64,000 nucleotides of DNA from Plasmodium relictum (Eukaryota; Apicomplexa; Aconoidasida; Haemosporida; Plasmodiidae). Under the pieces are notes generated by a model. It was not told the origin of the DNA. It saw nothing but the letters and a program-made list of their open reading frames with translations, and ran no database searches. The position numbers were made by a program, and so were the translations under genes. Below are positions 24,901 to 34,133 of this stretch, piece by piece. The DNA lies in assembly GCF_900005765.1 (NCBI RefSeq), contig NC_041683.1, forward strand, positions 496,001 through 560,000, read 5' to 3'. Numbering within the stretch: position 1 is the stretch's first letter; every line of letters begins with the position of its first letter.

Positions 24901-25477
24901 ATGAAGGATTTGAAAAAAAATTAAATTTTACTTTTTTAAATGATAATGTAAATAAAGTCAATAAAAAAAATTATGAAATTTTATTAAACAATGGTGAAAA
25001 AACAGAATTTGATTATGTAAGTATAGATAGTAAAAATAGCAACTATCCACATAATGCTTCAAATGAAGAATGGTAATAAAAAAAAAAAAACTCTAATATA
25101 TATATGTATGTATAAATAGTATACTATTTTTAATTTTCTATTTTTTTTTCTTTTTTAGGTTTTATGATCTTGATAAAATTGTTCAAAATTATAGATTTAA
25201 TGAAGAAAAGGAAGAGAATAAAGCAGATTTTATTTTAAATGAATCATTGAATAATGAAAATGATTTTTTCTATATACCAATATTTTCTTTTGATATTTTT
25301 TCTTTTGAAAAAGAAAACTTTTCTTCTTTTATGTTTATTTTTTCCGCTTTTTGCCTGTCTTGTGCCTTTATTTTTACATTAATAAAATTATATAAACATT
25401 GGAAATATTATAGAAATTATAATATTATTAGTGAAAGTGAAGAAACAACTAATCTTTTTTATGATGATGATTTATAG
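18968..25477 (+). CDS. large type I membrane protein with repeated KG-x-Y beta modules, 4 exons
   Basis: Exons 18968-24067, 24235-24588, 24705-25072, 25159-25477; 2046 aa. A basic start (MDRRRRKRK) is followed by a strong hydrophobic signal or signal-anchor segment (about residues 10-31). A single transmembrane helix lies near the C-terminus (FMFIFSAFCLSCAFIFTLI), followed by a short tail ending in acidic residues (FYDDDL). The ectodomain of about 1900 residues is beta-rich in appearance. It carries a recurring turn motif: LKKGEYDLKI (about residue 541), FTKGEYEIVF (819), LEKGLYIFKF (1175), LSKGEYEILL (1388) and LEKGNYELKI (1756). Such L-x-K/P-G-x-Y segments occur in beta-sandwich domains like bacterial PPC and calpain domain III, but no catalytic domain is seen. 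It is probably a surface, vacuolar or ER-lumenal scaffold; I do not recognise a named orthologue. Confidence 0.85.
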
Positions 25478-26182
25478 AAAAAAAATTTTCTTATTTACCT
25501 TCTCCATTTTTTTTTCTTATACTTTTTTTTATAATATGTTCTATTTATTTTACTTCAATTGTTTTTATTTTGAATAATGCTCAAATTTATATATATATAT
25601 ATTTCTCTCGTTTTTTTAATTTTCTGTTATTTTATTTATTTTATTTTTTTTTTAATTGAATAAGATAATTTTATATTACTTTATTTTGTTACATTATTTT
25701 TCACTTTAACATTATTTTATTCTTTTTTTTTTAAATATTTAAAAAATACATTTTTTTTTAATTTATTTTCTCTTATTTTTATAATTTTCATTATATAGAC
25801 ATTTTCCTTGTTTTTTTGTTTATTTTTTTTGTTTTTTTTGTTTTTTGTCTTAATAATATAGATCATTATAAAAATTTATGAAAAAATTTTAAAATTTCCT
25901 TTTTCGTATGTTTATGAATATATATTTATATATATATGTATATGCCAACAAAAAAAAAAAAAAATATAAATATATATATTTTTCTTCACATTTATACCTA
26001 TTTTTTTAAATATACTTTATTATTATATATACAAATAAAAGGAACTGAAAAAACAGAACTATATTGTTAAAAAAGATAAATATGTACATATAAAAAAATA
26101 CAATTTAAAAAATATTCGCAAACAAAAACATATAAATATATGAATGAATACATAAAAATAAATAAATATATATATATATATT
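25478..26182. other. convergent intergenic, large membrane protein and YIP1-type gene
   Basis: Spacer between two converging 3' ends. It is strongly T-rich on the left half, then A-rich with TA runs on the right, as expected for back-to-back 3' UTRs. I see nothing else. Confidence 0.6.
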
Positions 26183-27550
26183 TTATAAATAATTGAATAT
26201 ATAACTTTTTAATAATAAGTAAAAAGATATGTATGATATTATAAAAGTTGCATAAAGAACGTAAATTAAATTATCCTCAAAATGATTTTTAAAAATTTTA
26301 TTAGTAAATTTATAAATATAAAAAATAGTTGTACAAATATAAAAAAGAAATACCAACAAATGTATAGTCTTACATAGAAAATGTAGAAAAGTTATATTTG
26401 TTTCAATATTTGTAATTTTATATATAAAAAGAACAGGGAATAAAATTATATTATTATAACTCATTAATGAAATAAGAAATAATAATTTAAAGGGGCAATT
26501 ATTTTTAGTCATTAAATATATAATTATATATATTAGTATTGGAATAAAGATATTAAATAAATAAATGAATAATAATATATCATACAGAATATTTAATTTA
26601 TTACCTTCAATGTAATTTCTTCTTTTAATATTATTTTCCATTTCAGTTAACTCTATTTCATTAAAAAATATATTTTTTATATTAAAAAGAAAAAAAACAA
26701 CAAAACATACAAGCAAATTTAACCAAATGAAAGCATAAATATCTGGATTTCTCTCAATACACAATTTATTATCATAATAATCAAAAGCATCATTAACATT
26801 ACTAATTTCTCTTTTATTTTCATTTTCATTAATTGTTTTATCAATATTTTTTTGATAGTCTGTTTCATTTGCATTTTTTTCTATATCATTAAAATTATTA
26901 ACTGCATCGTATGTTTTTTCTACATTTAAATAAGGTAATATGGCACACATGCATCTATATATAATTACATTATTATCTATATCATAATAACATAACAATT
27001 TTGTTCTAATATTATATAAACTTTTAAAAAAAGGAAATAATTCGAAAGAGTTTTCCTTATCACTAGTATTTTGATTTGAATTAATTATATTCATTTTACC
27101 ACCTATATGATTTTCATAATTATTTTCTTCATCATTTAAATTAAATTGTTTTTCAAAAAATTCACCCTTGTGAGCATTATTTTGGGAGTTTAAATTATTA
27201 AATTTATTAGTTAAATTAATATCACTAAAATTAATAGAGTTACTTGTGTCAGTTAAATGAGTACTATAGTCATATCCTTTTTTTATATCATTTATATTGG
27301 GACTATTTAAGTTTTTATTATAGTGATTGTCATTCATTTCGTATTTATAATTTATTTCTTCATTATCATAATACATATTCACATTGTTTCTTCTAGAATA
27401 CTCATTAATATGAATATTATCTTTAAATTCGTTTTTTAGTAAACTGTCTTCTTCATTATTACATATCAAATTTACATTTTCTTCATTTATATTCATGTCA
27501 TTACTAGCCCATATAGTTTTTTTTTTAACCTCCTCATTTATTATACTCAT
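26183..27550 (-). CDS. YIP1-family Golgi/ER membrane protein
   Basis: 455 aa, starting at the ATG in AACAAAATGAGT (complement 27550). The frame is open 20 codons further upstream, but that extension begins without a good ATG context. The N-terminal half is hydrophilic and Asn-rich. The conserved part starts with LYNIRTKLLCYYDID and YRCMCAILPYLN, resembling the segment before the membrane domain in YIPF1/YIPF2. It is followed by NPDIYAFIWLNLLVC, the family's NPDLYGPFWI signature at the start of helix 1. Four further hydrophobic helices follow, giving the five-helix YIP1 membrane domain and a very short C-terminus. YIP1 proteins bind Rab GTPases and shape ER-Golgi transport. A 110-residue Asn/Glu-rich insert lies between the two conserved parts. 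Confidence 0.82.
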   Translation of the reverse strand: MSIINEEVKKKTIWASNDMNINEENVNLICNNEEDSLLKNEFKDNIHINEYSRRNNVNMYYDNEEINYKYEMNDNHYNKNLNSPNINDIKKGYDYSTHLTDTSNSINFSDINLTNKFNNLNSQNNAHKGEFFEKQFNLNDEENNYENHIGGKMNIINSNQNTSDKENSFELFPFFKSLYNIRTKLLCYYDIDNNVIIYRCMCAILPYLNVEKTYDAVNNFNDIEKNANETDYQKNIDKTINENENKREISNVNDAFDYYDNKLCIERNPDIYAFIWLNLLVCFVVFFLFNIKNIFFNEIELTEMENNIKRRNYIEGNKLNILYDILLFIYLFNIFIPILIYIIIYLMTKNNCPFKLLFLISLMSYNNIILFPVLFIYKITNIETNITFLHFLCKTIHLLVFLFYICTTIFYIYKFTNKIFKNHFEDNLIYVLYATFIISYISFYLLLKSYIFNYL

Positions 27551-29260
27551 TTTGTTTATATTTTCAAATAAGAAAAAATTATTAAATAAAATAAATTTTA
27601 AAAAAAACACGTAAAAAGCACTTAAAAAAAAAAAAAAAACTAGTAATAATAAAATAAAACAGTAATTATATTTACATTAAAAAAATTTTATATAATTTAA
27701 AAAAAAAAAAAAATAGTACTTTATTTAATCATCAATCTTTTATTTTTAAAATAAAATATTTAAGTCATATTTTATCTTTTTTTTTTTTTTTTCTTAATTT
27801 TATATATTATTCAATAACTTCCTTTATAATTCCAACCTTTTTTTGTGTTACTGATATTTTTCTCGTGTATTAATATTTTATTATTTTACTCTAAAGTTTC
27901 AGTGAATATTATTAAATTAATAATTTTTTGAAACTTAGAGTAATTTCCTTCCTTAAGGAATTCTCAAATATACATCTCATATTAATAATATCCGAATTAA
28001 ACATAAAAAAAATATAAAATAAAATAAAACAATATAACTAAAATTTGATATATATTTAATTTAGCATGAGTTTATTAATTCTCCAAGTTTTTTTTTTTTT
28101 TTTAAAAAAATATATATATTTTAAAAAAAAAGTGTGTATAAATATATTTTTAATTATTTAGATTAAAAAGAAAAATTAATTTTATTTTTATTTTATTTTA
28201 TTTTATTTAAATCAAACATCTCCTTGATATAAAGTATATAATTTAATAAATTTAGGTTATTATATAAAGTTCTAAATTATTAAGGATATGATTATTACAA
28301 ATTTATATATATAATAATTAGAAAAAAATGAAAAATAAAAGAAATTTATCCTTTTTAATTTCTCTATTTAAAAAATTATATAGACATAAAAAATATAGCA
28401 TATTATTTAAATAAACCTTGTAAATAAAAAAAAATGAAGAAATACTTTAAAATTAGAAATATTTTCTTGTTTATTCTCTTTTTTTTTTTTTTTAAATTAT
28501 ATATAAAATTAAATTAAAAAAGAGTAAGTAAAATTAGGAAAAAAATATGAATTTTTTTATATGTTATTTTGTATTTTATAAAATAACTTAAAAACTGAAT
28601 ATAATTTATCGATGGTAGATGCATAAATGATTATAAATAAATTGTTACCACAAGAAAACGTTATATGAAAAAAAAAAAAAATAAATAAATACCTTGTTGT
28701 TACTGTTGGCTTTTTTTTTTTTTATTTATTGTTTTTTTTCAATTTTGAAAATACTTTCACAAACTTGAAAAAATACATAAAATAAAATGAAATTATATGT
28801 ATATGTATACATTTGTGAATATCAAAAAAAAAAAAATGAATACACATATAAATATTTTTTTATGAGAATACAAAAAATTAAAAAAAAAACAAAATTTTAA
28901 AAATAAGAAATTTTTACAATTAAATTTTTTTTGGAAATTATTTTAATTTAAATATTTATATTTAAAAAAAAAAATTAAAATAATTTTATGAAATAAAAAA
29001 AATATATAAAAATAGTATTAGTTAAACACTTAATTTAACGATATTTTTTTTTTTTGCATGTTGAATAATACTTTAAATTATTAATTTTTGTATTCAAAAA
29101 AAAAAAAAAAAACATAAAATAATAGAAAAAAGTATATAGTATTATAAAAATATATATCTATATATGAAAAAGAAAAAATATATTGAAATTGTGTATATAC
29201 ATTTTTAATTTTTATTATTATTTTATATTTTTTAAATATATTTAAATTTATTTTTTAAAA
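27551..29260. promoter_or_regulatory. divergent intergenic, YIP1-type gene and RanBP1
   Basis: 1.7 kb between two outward-facing genes, so both promoters should lie here. Unlike the other spacers it contains a less AT-rich core (about 27810-27990) with an imperfect inverted repeat (27888-27941) and a 12-base palindrome (27949-27960). A second mixed-composition patch is at about 28600-28720. No open frame of coding character is present. Confidence 0.5.
27888..27941. repeat. inverted repeat, potential stem-loop
   Basis: ACTCTAAAGTTTCA (27888-27901) is followed 27 bases later by TGAAACTTAGAGT (27929-27941), its reverse complement except for one missing T. Two flanking T/A pairs extend the stem to about 15 pairs with one bulge. 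It is mixed-composition sequence in a very AT-rich spacer, so chance pairing is less likely than for simple A/T repeats. Function unknown. Confidence 0.7.
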
Positions 29261-30304
29261 ATGGAGGAAGATAAAAACGATTATAATCCAGAAGAAGAAG
29301 TTACTACAGGAAACTGGAACACCCCAAAGGTAAAAAAAATAAAATAATAAAATAAATAAATACAAGTATTTGTATATTACTCATATGTATATATATCACA
29401 TATAATTATATATTTGTAAAATAAAAAGTTAGAAGATATTTATTTATGCTAGATAAAGTTCATATTTACTCTTTTATTTTTTTTTTCTTAACTGTTCATA
29501 TAGGTTGAATTAAAAGAAGTAGAAATAAAAACTGGAGAAGAAGATGAAAGTTTATTTTGGTCAGGAAGATCAAAATTGTATAGATGGGTAGATGGAGAAT
29601 GGAAAGAAAGAGGCTTAGGTGAATCAAAATTATTATTACATAAAAAAAAAGGAATTATAAGATTTCTATTAAGGCAAGAGAAAACTTTAAAAGTTGTTGC
29701 TAATCATTATATTTATCCAAGTGAATCTTACTGTAAGCTTGTACCAAATGCTGGAAGTGAAAAAATTTATGCTTGGACAGTTAAAGATTTTGCAGAAGAA
29801 CCTAAAATCGAACAATTTGCATTAAAATTTAATAGTGCTGAAGCTGCAAAAGTATTTAAAGAAAAGTTTGATGAAGCAGGTAGAATTAATATTAAACTTC
29901 TTAATAATAAAGAAGGTGAAAAAGTAAATGAAAAAGAAGAAAAGGAAGAAACAGATAAAAATGATAATGATTCAAAAGAAAAAGAAAAAGAAAAAGAAAA
30001 AACAAATGACACTAAAGTAGACAATGAAGAAAAAAAAAAAGAAGAAAAGGATAATGAAAAAGAAGATAAAGAAAAATATGAAGCAAAAAAAGAAGAAAAA
30101 AAAATGGAGAAAGAAAATATGGACACGAAAAGTAAAGAAGAAAAAGAAAAAAAAGAAGTTGCAATTAAAGAAAAGGATAATGATTGTACAAATAAAATAA
30201 AAAATGATGAAAAAAAGGAAGATAAAAAAGAAGAAAAAAACAAAGAAAATTCGGAAAGTGAACAAACAGAAAATAAAAAAGAAAACATAAAAAGAGAAAA
30301 TTAA
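29261..30304 (+). CDS. RANBP1: Ran-binding protein 1, 2 exons
   Basis: Exon 1 is 29261-29329 (MEEDKNDYNPEEEV...NWNTPK) and exon 2 is 29504-30304; 289 aa. Phase-0 junction with donor AAG|GTAAAA. The Ran-binding domain (about residues 20-155) shows the expected signatures: VELKEVEIKTGEEDE, LFWSGRSKLYRW with the conserved Tyr/Trp, WKERGLGESKLLLHK, RFLLRQEKTLKVVANHYI and YAWTVKDFAE. RanBP1 binds Ran-GTP and stimulates RanGAP, releasing cargo from exportins in the cytoplasm. The remaining 120 residues are an almost pure Lys/Glu tail, much longer and more charged than the short tail of animal RanBP1. A long single alpha-helix or disordered tail is possible. Confidence 0.95.
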
Positions 30305-31875
30305 TAATATATATATTTAAGAGTATTTACAATAAGTAATACAAAAATATGAAAATATCAATTTCGCAAATATATATAATATATATATGTATAAAGGAAA
30401 ATATATTTTATTATATTTAGAACTATTATTCTTTTTTTAAATAATTAATTAAATATATTTTTTTTTAATTATATAATATTATAGTTTTTGATTCTTTATT
30501 TAAGTTTAATTTTTAAAAAAAAAAAAAGAAAAGGAAAATTACATTTTAAAAAAAATGTATCTATAGTTTTATTACAAATTAATGTATAGTGTATAAATAT
30601 ATATTATCCTTAAATTTTTTAAATATTAAATATATATTTTGTGATAGTGAATGATAGTATTCTACATACCAAATAAAAAAGAATAAAATTATAGTTTATT
30701 TTTCAATGTCACAAAAAAAGTATAATAATTTTTGTAATTTGATAAAAAGAAAAAAAGCTATTAAATATTATTTTAGAAAAAATATATATATAATTTTTTC
30801 TTTTTAAATATATAATGTTTCAAGCAAACTTTTATGAATAAAATAGTATTTTAGTATTTATTTTAAGATAATATTATATTTTTAGGTTATTTAAATTAAT
30901 AAAAAGGTAGACATTCTCATAGAATGTAATATATTAACAGGTACTTAAATTTTTTTATCCTTATTTTTGAAAATAATTTTTAATGTAAATTTTATATTTT
31001 AATAAAATATTTTTATATCATCCTTTTTCTTAGAATAAATTATATTATTGAAAAAAGTATTTGGACAATATGAAAGTAAATAAAAATAAAAAGAATAAGA
31101 AATAAATACGATAGAAAAATACATAAAATTATATCTTCATAATATAAATTGAAATTAATCATACAACATTGATAGCACCTGCATAATAGTGCAAAAAAAA
31201 AAATAAAAATAAAATAAAATAATTAAAACAACTAATAAATTTTTAAATGTTCTGATTTAAAAAAAAAAAAAAAAAACACTATTTACTTTTTTATAGTATG
31301 AACTTAAAGTTATTTATTCTATGTATTTATTTTTTAAATAATACACTTTTTTTAGTCTATTTAAATATAAGCTTTCTGTGTAATATAGAATTTAAATTTT
31401 TTTGATATATTTGATTTAAAAAGTATAAATCTTTATAATTTTTATAAATGAAATAAAAGAATTATTTTTTAAAATTCAACTAAAAACTATTTTTAATAGT
31501 AGTTAATAAATTAGATATTAATTATTTAAATATAAAGAAGAAACATTTATTATTTTTTTTTCTAATATTATTCTTTAAAATAGGAAAATAATAAAAACTA
31601 TACTATATAATAATAATATATATACATATGCAAATATATATAAAAGACAAGTAAAATGAAAAGGCTCATAGAATTTGTTGTTTATAAAACTTTTAATTAC
31701 TCTAAACTAAATAAAAAAAAAAAAAAAAATAATATGAATAAACATTTATAGAATATATTTGTAAGTTAATTAAAAAATATAATAAATATCATTTATTTTT
31801 TTTTAGTTTTGTATATTTCTAAAGTTTCTTATTTTTCTATTTTATTTCTTCTCTTTTTTCCTTTTTTTCAATATA
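30305..31875. other. intergenic, RanBP1 to Pf34-like gene
   Basis: 1.57 kb between genes on the same strand. It contains a short perfect hairpin (ACATTCT-CAT-AGAATGT, 30911-30927) and a patch at 31171-31194 with GCACCTGCATAATAGTGC, including a GTGCA motif at 31189-31193. The rest is A/T homopolymer and TA sequence without coding character. Confidence 0.5.
31189..31193 (+). promoter_or_regulatory. GTGCA, candidate AP2-I site upstream of Pf34-like gene
   Basis: GTGCA lies about 680 bases upstream of the start codon of the signal-peptide protein, within GCACCTGCATAATAGTGC, where GCAC and GTGC form a short inverted pair. GTGCA is the core bound by AP2-I, which is reported to drive invasion genes in late schizonts. 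The fit with a merozoite apical protein is suggestive; binding is inferred. Confidence 0.35.
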
Positions 31876-32727
31876 ATGAATTACAAATTTTCTTTTTTTT
31901 GCATTTTATTAAGTATACTTTCAATAAAGCTTATCTTTAAGTGTAATAGTATTAATGTAAATAACACCGATAATTTGATAAAAGATAATTTTCATAAAAA
32001 ACCAAAAAATAGATGGTCAAATAAAAATGCTGAAAAAGAACTAGAAGAAAAAGGTAATTCACATAATTTAGTTGAAGTATCTAATAACTATGAAAATAAT
32101 AAAACAGATGTAAGAAAAAATATTGAAAAGCTAAAGATATTAAGTAAAAACTTAAAAAATGAGAATTCAGGAAATAATACTGAAATTATAAAAAATATAA
32201 ATGATATAGATGATAGTAAATTTAAATCATATATATTAAATGAGATTCATAATAATGAGAATCTAGGAAAACAAAAAAAAAGTGAAGAAGATATAAAAAG
32301 TTTAGAACAAAATTCACAAAAGTTGCTGTATGATATTCGTGAATGGTTAAACTCTGTTAGGAATATAGAAGAAAAATCAAATGTTTTAAAGGATATAAAA
32401 AATCAATTATTAAATAATATTGTATCACTAAATCAAACTTTAACACAAGAAATAGAAAATATAAATGAAATTAAGAAGTTACAAAAAGAACAAAATGCTA
32501 TATTTTCAGAAAATTGGCTATATTTTTTTCCTTCAACATCTGAATACTTATTAGATGATAAAAAGCACCCAAAGTATGATATATTAAATTATTTAGAAGA
32601 ATACAATAAAAAAGAAAAAGGGGAACATGAAAATAATGTAAGGAAGCATAATATTAAATCACTTAGCTTACATATTTTTCTAAATTATTTCATTTTTTTT
32701 TTAATAATAGCTATTCTATTTAATTAA
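31876..32727 (+). CDS. probable GPI-anchored apical merozoite protein (Pf34-like)
   Basis: Single exon, 283 aa. The protein has an N-terminal signal peptide (FSFFCILLSILSIKLIF, then CNSIN) and ends in a hydrophobic segment with nothing after it (IFLNYFIFFLIIAILFN), as in GPI-attachment signals. Between them is a hydrophilic, helical, Asn/Lys/Glu-rich region with a more conserved-looking core (DIREWLNSVRNIEEK, LNQTLTQEIENI, NWLYFFPSTSEYLL). I do not recognise a domain. The identification with Pf34, a GPI-anchored rhoptry-neck protein of P. falciparum, rests on size, architecture and my memory that Pf34 lies between RanBP1 and the L7Ae/NHP2 gene next to PI4K, the same order as here. Otherwise it should be called a conserved secreted protein. 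Confidence 0.65.
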   Translation: MNYKFSFFCILLSILSIKLIFKCNSINVNNTDNLIKDNFHKKPKNRWSNKNAEKELEEKGNSHNLVEVSNNYENNKTDVRKNIEKLKILSKNLKNENSGNNTEIIKNINDIDDSKFKSYILNEIHNNENLGKQKKSEEDIKSLEQNSQKLLYDIREWLNSVRNIEEKSNVLKDIKNQLLNNIVSLNQTLTQEIENINEIKKLQKEQNAIFSENWLYFFPSTSEYLLDDKKHPKYDILNYLEEYNKKEKGEHENNVRKHNIKSLSLHIFLNYFIFFLIIAILFN

Positions 32728-33461
32728 ATTTACAAAAAAAAAAAAAAAAAAAAAAAATTAAAATGATTAAAATAATAAATTTCTTTTTTCTGCTACTTTT
32801 TTTTCTTTTTAAATTTTTTCTAATATTTATTACTGTTATTATATATGTATGTATGTGCTAACATATTAAACAAATTTTAATTATGTACATAACTTCTTTT
32901 ATTATTTTTTATTTTACATTGCTATGTAATGAAACAAGATTTTTTTTTTTTTTTATTGATTTTAATAAATTAAATGAAAAAAAATAATTTAAAATTTTAC
33001 TTTCTATTAAAATTAATCCAAATTTATGGTAAGAAATTTTCTTTAGCTTTGTCTTACTTAAAAATTAAATTATATTCTAGAATATTAAAAGATTTTACAA
33101 TTGCAGTTTAAAATATTCATATAAATTAAAATTTAATTTGAAATAATAAATATAATTAGAAGTTAATAAATGCTTAAAATAAACAAAATGTTGTAATTTC
33201 TTGTTTTCTAAAATTATGTATATATAGATTTCTTATATATTTCTCAAAGTATCAATAAACATAAAAAAAAATTATATCTACTTTATAAATGAAAAATAAA
33301 AGGATTAAAGATAAAAAAATAAGAAAAAAAAGTATTTAAATTTTTTGTTTTATTTTTTTTGTAATATTTAATTAAAGAAATAGTTCCTAATAATATTTTC
33401 TTTTATATAAATTAAAAAAATTTGTTCATGTATATATATATATATTTTTTTAATATACATA
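32728..33461. other. convergent intergenic, Pf34-like and NHP2
   Basis: Spacer between two converging 3' ends, starting with a long poly(A) tract (about 32733-32757). Only AT-rich sequence; no feature I can support. Confidence 0.6.
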
Positions 33462-34133
33462 TTATGACTGAAAAAAAGGATGATTTTTTTTAACTCCTTT
33501 TAATAATTTATCGTATAACTTTTTATAATTAACAATTTTTTGTTTATGGTTATACTCATTTATCGTTTCCTCAAATTTGGAAATTTCGTCATTTGGTTTG
33601 AAAATAAATAAACAGGTAATTGACCTTTTTAATTTACATAGATGAGCTAATTTATTTTTTGTTGTAACAAAAGTATAAGGAATATTTGATTCTTCACAAA
33701 ATGCAGGTAGATGGCATATTATATTAATAGGAAATATATCTACTGCTAAAATAACTATACCTTGAAATCCTTTTCTTATAGCTTTTATTACTTGATTTAA
33801 TCCAATAACTATAAATTTTGTTTTTAATATTTTTTTTCTTTCTTCTTGTAAGTTTGTATTTGTTTTTATCACATGAGATGCACCTACTTTAGCATAATAT
33901 GCATAATCTAGTACTTTTAAAAAATTTTTATAATACTTTTTTTTCAATAATGGTTCGCTTATTTTTGATATATAACAATTTTTATTTTCTATTTTTATTT
34001 CTTCAATTACTTTATCATAATTTTTTTTTTTATCATTATCATCATTATTTCCCTTATTTACAGCTTTATTTTTTTCTTCATTTTTTGTTATAATATTTGT
34101 ATTTGTATCAGAAATTATCTTTGTTGTTTCCAT
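33462..34133 (-). CDS. NHP2: H/ACA ribonucleoprotein subunit NHP2 (L7Ae family)
   Basis: Single exon, 223 aa. The first 60 residues are a hydrophilic Asn/Lys extension. The L7Ae/L30e fold then follows with NHP2-like signatures: ISEPLLKKKYYKNFLKVLDYA (NHP2 has an equivalent IAQPLA stretch), GLNQVIKAIRKGFQGIVILAVD (the RNA-contacting helix and strand), FPINIICHLPAFCEESNIPYTFV (matching LPIEVYCHLPVMCEDRNLPYVY) and a C-terminal KRSITCLFIFKP strand. NHP2 binds box H/ACA guide RNAs with dyskerin, NOP10 and GAR1 in the nucleolus and directs pseudouridylation of rRNA. Family paralogues (SNU13, eL8, eL30) differ in the CHLP segment, so NHP2 is favoured. The insert between the first helix and GLNQV (about 25 residues longer than usual) is parasite-specific. 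Confidence 0.9.
   Translation of the reverse strand: METTKIISDTNTNIITKNEEKNKAVNKGNNDDNDKKKNYDKVIEEIKIENKNCYISKISEPLLKKKYYKNFLKVLDYAYYAKVGASHVIKTNTNLQEERKKILKTKFIVIGLNQVIKAIRKGFQGIVILAVDIFPINIICHLPAFCEESNIPYTFVTTKNKLAHLCKLKRSITCLFIFKPNDEISKFEETINEYNHKQKIVNYKKLYDKLLKGVKKNHPFFQS

Noticed and set aside
27551-27610. Twenty-codon N-terminal extension of the YIP1-type protein
   Set aside because: No ATG in the extension at its 5' end; the ATG at complement 27550 has a typical A-rich context and a hydrophilic start as in relatives.
28590-28720. Possible box C/D or H/ACA snoRNA in the RanBP1 upstream region
   Set aside because: A short TGGTA/TACCA pairing and ACA are present, but no correctly placed C and D boxes or twin hairpins can be seen.
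29767-30288. Long minus-strand frames opposite RanBP1
   Set aside because: Phe/Ser-only translation is the complement of the Lys/Glu tail codons.
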